DNA of 38,598 bases from Prevotella sp. (GTDB lineage: Bacteria > Bacteroidota > Bacteroidia > Bacteroidales > Bacteroidaceae): contig JAGAWQ010000140.1 in assembly GCA_017941345.1 (NCBI GenBank), positions 1 through 38,598 on the forward strand, read 5' to 3'. Positions within the stretch are counted from its first letter, which is position 1. Every line of letters begins with the position of its first letter. The notes under the pieces are model-generated. The model searched no databases. It was given only the letters and a program-made list of their open reading frames with translations, and was not told the DNA's origin. Of this stretch, positions 32,641-38,598 are shown piece after piece. Position numbers and translations under genes: made by a program.

Positions 32641-34164
32641 ATGAAAAAATCAAGCTTTTTCCTGGGGGGGGCACTTCTGCTTTCAACCCTGTTCCTTACC
32701 AGTTGTGACAAGGTGATGTCTAAGTTGGACAATCCCGTCAGCAGTTATCTGGAAGTCGGCAAAGCGGATGTTGTCATCCCAACTGGTGATACCTATCAGA
32801 TTAAGGCAAGTACTATTTCTACGATGCCCATCATGTATGAATCTTCTAACCCTGAGGTAGCTACCGTAGATGCTGATGGTCTGGTGACAGCCATTGCCGA
32901 TGGCGAGGCAACGATTACGGTTACCGTAGAACAGGATGCCAACAAGGCTTATCTGGCTGGCGAACAGAAGATTAACGTTGCCGTTAAGCGTCCGCTGACC
33001 TTCGAGGCTTTGGAGGATGGACAGATTAATGTCAGCTTTTATAATGGTATCACGCTCGAAAAGCCTATTGTATATACCATTAATGGAGGTACAAAGCAGG
33101 AGATTACCGCTACGACATCCATTGCTGTGAAGAAGGGCGACAAAGTGGAGTTTGAGAGTGCCAATGACCATACAGCTGAGTATGGGTCTTATTATACATA
33201 TAATACAATTAAATTCGTCAATATCCAGCCTCAATCTCAATGTGCTGTTTATGGTAATGTGATGAGTATGATTTCGCCAGACGGCAACTATCATACGAAT
33301 AAGACTATTACAGCGCCTTATGCACTTGTCTATTTGTTATGTGGTTATTATAATAATACTGACGACATCTATTGTACGGTATCTCACGATAAATATGATT
33401 TGGTGTTGCCAGCTACCACATTGAATGATTACTGTTACTATTGTTTGTTGTATAACACCGGTATTACTAAAGCTCCTGAACTGCCTGCTGAAGAGTTGAC
33501 TCCATATTGCTATGCTTATATGTTTGAGAACTGTCCAAGTTTGGAAACAGCTCCAGAACTGCGTGCAAAAGAATTGAAAGACAACTGCTATGACAATATG
33601 TTCAGATATTCAGGTCTGACAAAGGCTCCTGCACTGCCAGCCGAAGTGTTAGCCCCATATTGTTATCGTAGTATGTTCTATGGCTGTGAAGCTCTTACTG
33701 AAGCTCCTGCTCTGCCAGCCGAAAAGATGAAATATTATTGCTATGCTTATATGTTCTATGGTTGCACTTCATTAACAGAAGCTCCTGCATTGCCTGCTAC
33801 GGATTTGGTAGAATCATGTTATTTGTATATGTTCGGTAATTGTACTAAGTTAAGCTATCTGAAGTGCTTGGCAAAGAACGCAATTGGTTATAGTGTAACT
33901 TATATGCTGGTTAATGCAGGAACAGATAAATCTGTAAAAACACGTACGCTTGAACGCGATCCTGATACCTATTGGTATGTTGTTTCTGGAAATTGGATAA
34001 ATACGCTTTATGTACCTCTAGGATGGACTGTTACTCCCCCATACGAAGAAGCATCAGCACCCGCTCGCAGAGCATCTGCTTCTGTCGAGGCTACTCCAAT
34101 CAAGGATAATACTCTAATCATGCCAGATGCAGGTGCACAGGACAGACCCCATGTGCAGTTTTGA
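32641..34164 (+). CDS. Surface lipoprotein with Ig-like domain and 26-residue Cys-rich repeats
   Basis: A 507-residue lipoprotein (signal ending LLSTLFLTSC, Cys22). Residues about 35-120 form a Big_2-type Ig-like domain (SSNPEVATVDADGLVTAIADGEATITV in part). From about 260 to 425 there are five or more 26-residue units of the form LTxAPALPAExLxxYCYxxMFxGC, akin to the bacterial surface protein 26-residue repeats and BspA-like leucine-rich repeats. A C-terminal tail (SAPARRASASVEATP) follows. The codons favour A/T third positions (tat, tgt, gct) unlike the neighbouring core genes, which suggests acquired DNA. A G8 tract lies in the signal sequence. It probably binds a host or plant glycan or protein; the ligand is unknown. 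Confidence 0.85.
   Translation: MKKSSFFLGGALLLSTLFLTSCDKVMSKLDNPVSSYLEVGKADVVIPTGDTYQIKASTISTMPIMYESSNPEVATVDADGLVTAIADGEATITVTVEQDANKAYLAGEQKINVAVKRPLTFEALEDGQINVSFYNGITLEKPIVYTINGGTKQEITATTSIAVKKGDKVEFESANDHTAEYGSYYTYNTIKFVNIQPQSQCAVYGNVMSMISPDGNYHTNKTITAPYALVYLLCGYYNNTDDIYCTVSHDKYDLVLPATTLNDYCYYCLLYNTGITKAPELPAEELTPYCYAYMFENCPSLETAPELRAKELKDNCYDNMFRYSGLTKAPALPAEVLAPYCYRSMFYGCEALTEAPALPAEKMKYYCYAYMFYGCTSLTEAPALPATDLVESCYLYMFGNCTKLSYLKCLAKNAIGYSVTYMLVNAGTDKSVKTRTLERDPDTYWYVVSGNWINTLYVPLGWTVTPPYEEASAPARRASASVEATPIKDNTLIMPDAGAQDRPHVQF
32664..32671. repeat. Poly-G tract (G8) in the signal-peptide codons
   Basis: Eight consecutive G's span codons 8-11 (CTG GGG GGG GCA) of the surface lipoprotein. 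A change by one base would shift the frame near the start of the protein. At eight the frame is open. Confidence 0.9.
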
Positions 34165-34177
34165 AATAAAAAATGAT

Positions 34178-34212
34178 AGCCTCCCTGCTCAGCGAAGAGT
34201 GGGGAGGCTTTA
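34178..34212 (+). terminator. Terminator of the surface lipoprotein gene
   Basis: AGCCTCCC (34178-34185) pairs with GGGAGGCT (34202-34209) and is followed by TTAAG. The T-run is short but the stem is strong and 13 bp after the stop. Confidence 0.75.
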
Positions 34213-34253
34213 AGTATAGCACCAGCAGAAGAAATCATTCTCCGAATATAATT

Positions 34254-34294
34254 TTCGTTACTCACAGAGTATTCTTCGTTACTCTTGGAGTATT
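34254..34294. repeat. Twin 20-bp repeats with inner palindromes upstream of HEPN-MNT
   Basis: Two copies of TTCGTTACTCnnnGAGTATT (34254-34273 and 34275-34294, 21 bp apart) differ only in the 3-base centre (aca, ttg). Each holds the palindrome TACTCnnnGAGTA. The 21-bp spacing is two helical turns, as expected for two sites on one DNA face. They lie 30 bp upstream of the -33 box. Confidence 0.9.
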
Positions 34295-34323
34295 GCCGAA
34301 TCCAACAGATTTGTACGCGAAAA

Positions 34324-34355
34324 TTTGGCAGTTTGGGGAATTATACTTATTTTTG
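34324..34355 (+). promoter_or_regulatory. HEPN-MNT promoter, TTTG-N20-TATTTTTG
   Basis: TTTG (34324-34327), 20 bp, TATTTTTG (34348-34355), followed by CAACGTGAA. The box and following bases are almost identical to those at 36076. Confidence 0.85.
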
Positions 34356-34378
34356 CAACGTGAAAAGTTAAGTTAAGG

Positions 34379-34792
34379 ATGATGTCAAGAGCAGATATTG
34401 CAAAGAAATGGCTTGAACAGGTGGATGAGGATATTCTCGCTGCAGAGGCATTATATTCCAGTGGACGCTGGTTATATATTGGCTTCTTATGTCATCAGGC
34501 TATCGAGAAACTGATTAAAGCTTATTGGTTTGCAATGCGTGATGATGAACCAATTTATCTTCACAATCATTTTCGTTTATTAGAAGGATGTGATTTGAAG
34601 GCAGAATTAAATGAAGATCAGCGAAGATTTATTGAAATTATGGCTCCTATGTATATTGCTGGTCGTTATCCTGAATATAAAAGTCAGGTTGCGCGGATGC
34701 TAAATGACAAAGGAAGTAAATATATTATAGAGAAGACAAAGGAATTCAAGTCATGGATACTCCAAAAGTTCTTACAAGAGAAGAAGCCATAG
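34379..34792 (+). CDS. HEPN-domain protein, toxin-type partner of an MNT nucleotidyltransferase
   Basis: A 137-residue all-helical protein with the HEPN pattern (WLEQVDEDILAAEALYSSGRW, FLCHQAIEKLIKAYW, AGRYPEY). In active HEPN ribonucleases an R-x4-6-H motif lies near the C-terminal helices; I find none here, so this belongs to the HEPN branch without the obvious RNase site. It begins with two Met codons (34379 and 34382). The last 40 bp overlap the MNT gene in another frame, so translation is coupled. Base composition is A+T-rich like the lipoprotein gene before it. A toxin-antitoxin or nucleotide-modification role is inferred from the pairing. Confidence 0.9.
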   Translation: MMSRADIAKKWLEQVDEDILAAEALYSSGRWLYIGFLCHQAIEKLIKAYWFAMRDDEPIYLHNHFRLLEGCDLKAELNEDQRRFIEIMAPMYIAGRYPEYKSQVARMLNDKGSKYIIEKTKEFKSWILQKFLQEKKP

Positions 34793-35073
34793 AACTTGTC
34801 AGAAACTATAAACGGGTGATATCACCTCGGTTCGCTACAGAGCCTCAAGTTTATATGTTCGGTTCATACTCCAAAGGCCATCCTAATCCTTGGAGTGATA
34901 TTGATGTGGCAGTTATAGTGCCTTCTATAGCTGATGAAGACTGGCTTGAACAGTCCGCTGACCTATGGCATGATGTAGATAAAGTTAGCCTGCTAATCGA
35001 ACCGGTTTTGATGTCAGCAAACGAAGATACGCTATTGTATCGAGATGTACTCCGTACCGGAGTGCCAGTTTGA
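34753..35073 (+). CDS. Minimal nucleotidyltransferase (MNT), antitoxin-type
   Basis: A 106-residue nucleotidyltransferase of the MNT class. The signature GS-x10-DxD is exact: Gly37-Ser38 in MFGSYSKGHPNPWSDIDVAV, with Asp49 and Asp51 as metal ligands. A third acidic residue is probably the Glu in SLLIEPVLM (EP motif, about 88). In HepT-MntA systems the MNT adds AMP to the HEPN partner and silences it. The gene starts inside the HEPN gene with a 40-bp overlap. Here it lies second, as usual for this order. It is convergent with prmA, 42 bp away. Confidence 0.92.
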   Translation: MDTPKVLTREEAIELVRNYKRVISPRFATEPQVYMFGSYSKGHPNPWSDIDVAVIVPSIADEDWLEQSADLWHDVDKVSLLIEPVLMSANEDTLLYRDVLRTGVPV

Positions 35074-35115
35074 TGCAACATAATATTTGATTAAGATATG
35101 CCGAAATATGTATTC

Positions 35116-35979
35116 TTACGGAGTATTCAACACCATGCAGGCCCAGTTGCTGTCGGTCTTGGTGGCTGTGAGTCGTAATCCTAACTGCTGTGCCTTGCTT
35201 TCGAGCAGGGCACAGTCGGTTTCATAGAAGCCGCTGAGGATAAGGGTGGAGTGGGGCGCCATCACGCTGACGAAGCGGGGCATGTCGGCCAGGAGGATGT
35301 TGCGGTTGATGTTGGCCAGGACGAGGTCGAACTCAGCGGTAAAAGCGGTGAGAAGGGAGCTGTCGCCGCAGAGCGACTGCAGGCGGTCGTCCACGTGGTT
35401 GATGACGGCATTGTGGCGCGTATTGTCGGCACTCCACTCGTCGATGTCGTAGCCTACACACGAGTCTGCGCCCAGCTTCAGGGCGCAGATGCCCAGAATG
35501 CCTGTTCCGCATCCGCAGTCCAGTACGCGACGGCCCTTCAGATTCATGCTAAGCAGCGTAGCACAAATCATTCGTGTCGTCTCGTGCGTGCCTGTGCCGA
35601 AGGCCAGATGGGCATCGATTTCGATACTGATGGCTGATGGCTGAAGGCTGATGGCAGAAGGCAGGTGGCGCCCGTCGTGAATGACCAGCCTGTCGGCAAC
35701 CACGATGGGTTCAAAACCCTCCTGTTCCCATTGCTCGTTCCAATCCTTATCCTCTGCTTCGCGAACCTTATAAGTAATAGTGGTATCGCTGATGGGGAAG
35801 CTGTTGATGCTCTCGTCCAATGCCTGCTGGTCGAACAGCGTCTGCTGGACGTAAGCCATAACGCCTGTCTTGGTATCCTCGAAAGCCTCGCATCCTGCGT
35901 CAGCTGCAAAGCTGGTCATCAGCGCCCGTGTAGCGTCTGTACAAGGGTTGATATTGATTTCTATCTCGTAGTATTTCAT
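35116..35979 (-). CDS. prmA: Ribosomal protein L11 methyltransferase (PrmA)
   Basis: A 287-residue SAM-dependent methyltransferase that modifies ribosomal protein uL11. An N-terminal substrate-recognition domain (1-85) is followed by the linker and by LAFGTGTHETTRM (125-137) and the SAM-binding loop LDCGCGTGILGICALKLGA (153-171). DLVLANINRNILL carries the N-I-N-like active-site motif. The loop at 105-118 just before the GTGTH motif consists of repeated PSAIS(L/I) units encoded by a heptamer repeat and is absent from the E. coli protein. The gene is divergent from 36126 and convergent with the MNT gene. Confidence 0.95.
   Translation of the reverse strand: MKYYEIEININPCTDATRALMTSFAADAGCEAFEDTKTGVMAYVQQTLFDQQALDESINSFPISDTTITYKVREAEDKDWNEQWEQEGFEPIVVADRLVIHDGRHLPSAISLQPSAISIEIDAHLAFGTGTHETTRMICATLLSMNLKGRRVLDCGCGTGILGICALKLGADSCVGYDIDEWSADNTRHNAVINHVDDRLQSLCGDSSLLTAFTAEFDLVLANINRNILLADMPRFVSVMAPHSTLILSGFYETDCALLESKAQQLGLRLTATKTDSNWACMVLNTP
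35627..35665. repeat. Heptamer repeat inside prmA
   Basis: Units ctgatgg, ctgatgg, ctgaagg, ctgatgg, cagaagg and a partial cagg lie in frame in prmA, so the protein gains a 7-residue repeat, PSAISLQ PSAISIE. The location is the loop ahead of the GTGTH motif. Confidence 0.9.
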
Positions 35980-36002
35980 CGTTTGAATGTTAAATTTGAG
36001 CG

Positions 36003-36010
36003 CAAAATTA
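36003..36010 (-). promoter_or_regulatory. -7 box of prmA
   Basis: TAATTTTG followed by CGCTC on the minus strand, 23 bp before the ATG. No clear TTTG at the usual distance. Confidence 0.65.
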
Positions 36011-36018
36011 CAAAAAAT

Positions 36019-36053
36019 AGGGAAAAACCTACACGTTCTTAGGGTTTTTCCCT
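36019..36053. promoter_or_regulatory. Inverted repeat between divergent promoters
   Basis: AGGGAAAAACC (36019-36029) and GGTTTTTCCCT (36043-36053) are perfect 11-bp inverted arms with a 13-bp centre, lying between the prmA -7 box and the first plus-strand -7 box, whose first base it shares. It may be an operator or a hairpin in a leader. Confidence 0.6.
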
Positions 36054-36083
36054 AATTTTGCACTAAAATTAGTTGTATTTTTG
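36053..36083 (+). promoter_or_regulatory. Two -7 boxes upstream of the aromatic-rich protein gene
   Basis: TAATTTTG (36053-36060) followed by CACT and TATTTTTG (36076-36083) followed by CAACGTGAA are two possible promoters, 23 bp apart. The second matches the HEPN-MNT promoter. Confidence 0.6.
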
Positions 36084-36125
36084 CAACGTGAACAAGTGAA
36101 GTTAAAAGATAAAAGTTGAACGATT

Positions 36126-36974
36126 ATGAAAAAGCTTATCCTACTCACAGCTGTTGCGGCCTTGCCACTCGGTCTGATGGCACAGGACGACGATATGTAC
36201 TTCGTACCCTCGAAGGAGAATGTGGCTCAGGAGGCCAAGACCTACGGCATGCCTAAGAATACCTACTATTCTGGTAGCCAGCGCAGCGTTGACGACTATA
36301 ACCGCAGGGCATGGTCCAGCGCTACGCCTATCGATTCGGCAGGCAACGACATCATCCATTTCTCTGCCGTTCGTGGCGTATATCCCGACTCTGCCTATGC
36401 GGAGACGTCGACAGCCGATGACTATAAGTACACCAAGCGCATGAGCCGTTTCGAGGGCTACACATCGCCCGATGTAGCCTATTGGGAGGGCTATCGCGAC
36501 GGGCGTTACACCTCGCCTTGGTATTACTCCAGCTACTACAGCTGGTATGACCCCTGGTATTGGGATGACCCCTGGTACTACGGACGCTACGGCTGGGCAG
36601 GCTACTATGTTGGCTGGTATTCGCCTTGGCACTATGGCGGCTGGTATCGCCCCTACTACTATCGCGGCTGGTACAGTCCGCGCTACTATGCCCGCAGCTA
36701 CTATCGTCCCAGCAGAGACTATCATCGCGTCGTACGCAGCAATCCTCCTGCAGGCTACAGGACCTACAGCAATGGTGGTCGTTCGACCTTTAGTCGCGGC
36801 TCCTTTGGCAATGGCTCTACGATGAGTCGCGGCTCGTTCGGCGGCGGTTCTACACGCTCCAGTGGCGGAGGCGGTAGCTTCAGCGGCGGAGGCGGTAGCT
36901 TCAGCGGCGGAGGCGGCGGTGGACGCTCCAGCGGTGGAGGCGGCGGAGGCGGTGTCTTCGGGCGCGGACGGTGA
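36126..36974 (+). CDS. Secreted Tyr/Trp-rich protein with Gly/Ser/Arg tail
   Basis: A 282-residue protein with signal peptide MKKLILLTAVAALPLGLMAQ. Residues 21-115 are ordinary (DSAGNDIIHFSAVRGVYPD). Residues 121-200 contain 35 Tyr or Trp out of 80, with Arg, Ser, Gly and Pro in between (short units such as GWYSP, GGWYRP, GRYGW). The last 70 residues are nearly only Gly, Ser and Arg (RGSFGGG, SGGGG units), also seen as a DNA-level repeat. There is no enzyme motif. It precedes a FadL-like gene by 38 bp on the same strand, so it may be a surface or periplasmic partner. The composition suggests a disordered, self-associating protein. Confidence 0.85.
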   Translation: MKKLILLTAVAALPLGLMAQDDDMYFVPSKENVAQEAKTYGMPKNTYYSGSQRSVDDYNRRAWSSATPIDSAGNDIIHFSAVRGVYPDSAYAETSTADDYKYTKRMSRFEGYTSPDVAYWEGYRDGRYTSPWYYSSYYSWYDPWYWDDPWYYGRYGWAGYYVGWYSPWHYGGWYRPYYYRGWYSPRYYARSYYRPSRDYHRVVRSNPPAGYRTYSNGGRSTFSRGSFGNGSTMSRGSFGGGSTRSSGGGGSFSGGGGSFSGGGGGGRSSGGGGGGGVFGRGR

Positions 36975-36979
36975 TTGGA

Positions 36980-37007
36980 GTTGAAAGATAAAAGTTAAAA
37001 GTTAAAA
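36980..37007. repeat. Heptamer repeat before the FadL-like gene
   Basis: gttgaaa, gataaaa, gttaaaa, gttaaaa: four units between the stop of the previous gene and the ATG at 37013. A shorter version (gttaaaa, gataaaa, gttgaac) precedes the ATG at 36126. Confidence 0.88.
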
Positions 37008-37012
37008 TAGCT

Positions 37013-38598
37013 ATGAAGAAATTATTGATGATGGCTGCTTTGATTGTAGGCACAATGCCTGTGGCAGCCCAGGAGACATACGAGAATGTGAAGATTGCTC
37101 AGGAGGACCTGAACGGTACCGCCCGCTATGTGGGAATGGGAGGCGCTATGGAGGCGTTGGGTGCTGATATCTCTACGATATCGACCAATCCTGCCGGTAT
37201 CGGTCTGTTCCGCAAGTCGAATATCAACGTGTCGTTCGGTCTGGTGTCGCAGGCTGATGCTACGAATGCCGTTGGCGGCAACAAGACCAATGCGTCGTTC
37301 GACCAGATAGGCTTCGTCTACTCTGCTCGTACGGGTAAGACGTCGTTCCTCAATCTGGCCTTCAATTTCCATAAGAGCCGCAATTTCGACATGATTCTTT
37401 CAGCTGCCGCTCCGCTGCAGAATGCATCGCAGAGCAAGCTGACCTATGCGAAGGACCGCAACGGCCTGTGCTATCCCACGAAGAAGGAGACGAAGGATGG
37501 CGTGACCGTCGATGTGCCCGATTACAACAATCCTTATGCTTCATGCAACCAGCTGGACGATATCTATTCTTCGGAGTTGAACTTCTTCCAGAATGCCTAT
37601 TTCAACAGCAGCAACTACCAGTTCGACCGCGCCCACAAGGGCTATATCGGCGAGTACGACTTTAATATCTCGGGTAATATCAACAATCGCGTATACCTAG
37701 GCCTGACCGTTGGCCTGCACGATGTTCACTACAAGGGCTATAGCGAGTATCGCGAGACGATTACCCAGATGGTGAAAAACGGAGCGTCTGTCTCGCTGAA
37801 CGAACCCATCACCGTTGCCGATTCGCGTGAGATTACAGGTTCTGGTTTTGATGTGAAGCTGGGTGTCATCTTCCGTCCTGTTGAGGCTTCGCCTTTCCGC
37901 ATCGGTCTCAGCGTGGCTACCCCGACGTTCTACGAGTTGCGCACCAACAATACGACGACCGTTTCCGATGCGAACACGACGTTCAGAACCGATGGCGGCG
38001 GCGGTTATAAGTTCAAGCTCTACACCCCTTGGAAGTTCGGCCTGAGCATGGGTCACACCATCGGCACTCAGGTGGCTCTTGGTGCCAGCTATGAGTATGC
38101 TGACTACAGCGCTATGGATACCCGCAATATCACAGGCCGCTACTACAACTCCTGGTCAGGCACCTATTCAGACGGTTCTGCCAGCGATAAGGAGATGAAC
38201 GACCATGCCGACCATTGGCTGAAGGGTGTTCACACGCTGAAGCTTGGTGCAGAGTTCAAGCCCGACAAGGACATCGCCCTGCGTATTGGCTACAACTATG
38301 TCAGCCCTACATTCAAGAAGGATAGCTACAAGGATGGCACGCTCAATTCGAATGGCACATTCTATGCTTCAGCTACCGACTTCACCAACTGGGAAGACAC
38401 CCATCGTCTGACCGTAGGTGGTGGCTATACCGTCGACCACTTCAACATCTCGCTGGCCTATCAGTACAGCACGACGAAGGGTACCTTCTATCCCTTCATG
38501 AGCTATACCGACAAAACTGATGCCCAGTACGACAATATCGCTGATGGCGTCAGCGTGAAGAACAATCGCCACCAGGTGTTGCTGACGTTAGGATATAC
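37013..38598 (+). CDS. FadL/OmpP1-like outer membrane transport protein (partial at 3' end)
   Basis: The frame is open for 528 codons from the ATG at 37013 to the window edge, so at most a short C-terminal strand is missing. It has a signal peptide (MKKLLMMAALIVGTMPVAAQ) and the family N-terminal segment with GTARYVGMGGAMEALGADI and STNPAGIGL, followed by many amphipathic beta strands and loops to the end (RHQVLLTLGY). FadL-family barrels carry hydrophobic molecules across the outer membrane; Bacteroidales members are often named hemin receptors without proof. It is transcribed with the aromatic-rich protein gene. The gene is not interrupted by any stop or frameshift in the window. Confidence 0.9.
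   Translation, partial: MKKLLMMAALIVGTMPVAAQETYENVKIAQEDLNGTARYVGMGGAMEALGADISTISTNPAGIGLFRKSNINVSFGLVSQADATNAVGGNKTNASFDQIGFVYSARTGKTSFLNLAFNFHKSRNFDMILSAAAPLQNASQSKLTYAKDRNGLCYPTKKETKDGVTVDVPDYNNPYASCNQLDDIYSSELNFFQNAYFNSSNYQFDRAHKGYIGEYDFNISGNINNRVYLGLTVGLHDVHYKGYSEYRETITQMVKNGASVSLNEPITVADSREITGSGFDVKLGVIFRPVEASPFRIGLSVATPTFYELRTNNTTTVSDANTTFRTDGGGGYKFKLYTPWKFGLSMGHTIGTQVALGASYEYADYSAMDTRNITGRYYNSWSGTYSDGSASDKEMNDHADHWLKGVHTLKLGAEFKPDKDIALRIGYNYVSPTFKKDSYKDGTLNSNGTFYASATDFTNWEDTHRLTVGGGYTVDHFNISLAYQYSTTKGTFYPFMSYTDKTDAQYDNIADGVSVKNNRHQVLLTLGY

Noticed and set aside
1-38598. CRISPR arrays, tRNA, rRNA and insertion sequences
   Set aside because: Looked for on both strands: no spaced direct repeats of 25-40 bp, no cloverleaf with GTTCGA-type arm, no rRNA core sequence, no transposase frame.

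Overview
The window is chromosomal DNA of a Bacteroidales bacterium, most likely a Prevotella-type member of the Prevotellaceae. This rests on protein content: an enlarged SecA, a GT3-type glycogen synthase, a DUF4105/Lnb-type protein, PorT- and FadL-like outer membrane barrels, and a 29-residue basic ribosomal-type protein next to HU. It also rests on promoters of the Bacteroidetes form (TTTG, about 20 bp, TAnnTTTG) at nearly every gene start, with no evident Shine-Dalgarno sequences. I saw no rRNA, tRNA, insertion sequence or CRISPR array. Most of the window is ordinary core genome.

Layout. 1-462: the tail of a DUF3987/VirE-like protein and a terminator. 461-5843 (minus): lnb-like gene, secA and an ABC ATPase. 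5942-11573 (plus): an envelope cluster of outer membrane protein, LptC, a CNNM/CorC protein and a PpiD/SurA-type foldase, closed by two terminators. 11629-13736 (minus): aldehyde dehydrogenase and a PorT-like barrel. 13816-17507 (minus): a beta-helix lipoprotein followed by a LytS-type kinase and a LytTR regulator, apparently one operon. 17619-20612 (minus): cytosolic hybrid kinase, membrane EEP-family hydrolase and an Ala-rich lipoprotein. 20703-23965 (minus): HU, the 29-residue protein, RNase E/G and a GT2 glycosyltransferase. 23966-24301 has no recognised protein gene but holds its own promoter and a strongly paired segment, a candidate small RNA. 24302-26718 (plus): lepA and a Crp/Fnr regulator, convergent with ispE and a small secreted protein (26720-28014, minus). 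28151-32431 (plus): glycogen synthase and glycogen phosphorylase. 32464-35073 (plus): an A+T-richer accessory patch with a surface lipoprotein (G8 tract, 26-residue repeats) and a HEPN-MNT toxin-antitoxin-type pair. 35116-35979 (minus): prmA. 36126-38598 (plus): an aromatic/Gly-rich secreted protein and a nearly complete FadL-like protein.

The most unusual signal is not a gene. Short tandem repeats of period 7, with a different unit at each place, occur at seven or more loci. Three fill the space just before a downstream start codon in same-strand gene pairs, and two lie inside coding regions (the LytTR linker and PrmA). A related period-9 inverted repeat surrounds the lptC start. Other points worth checking are the candidate RNA upstream of lepA, a hairpin in the leader of the RNase E/G gene, the poly-G tract in the surface lipoprotein, the twin palindromic repeats before the HEPN-MNT pair, and near-identical promoter/leader sequences in front of unrelated genes.
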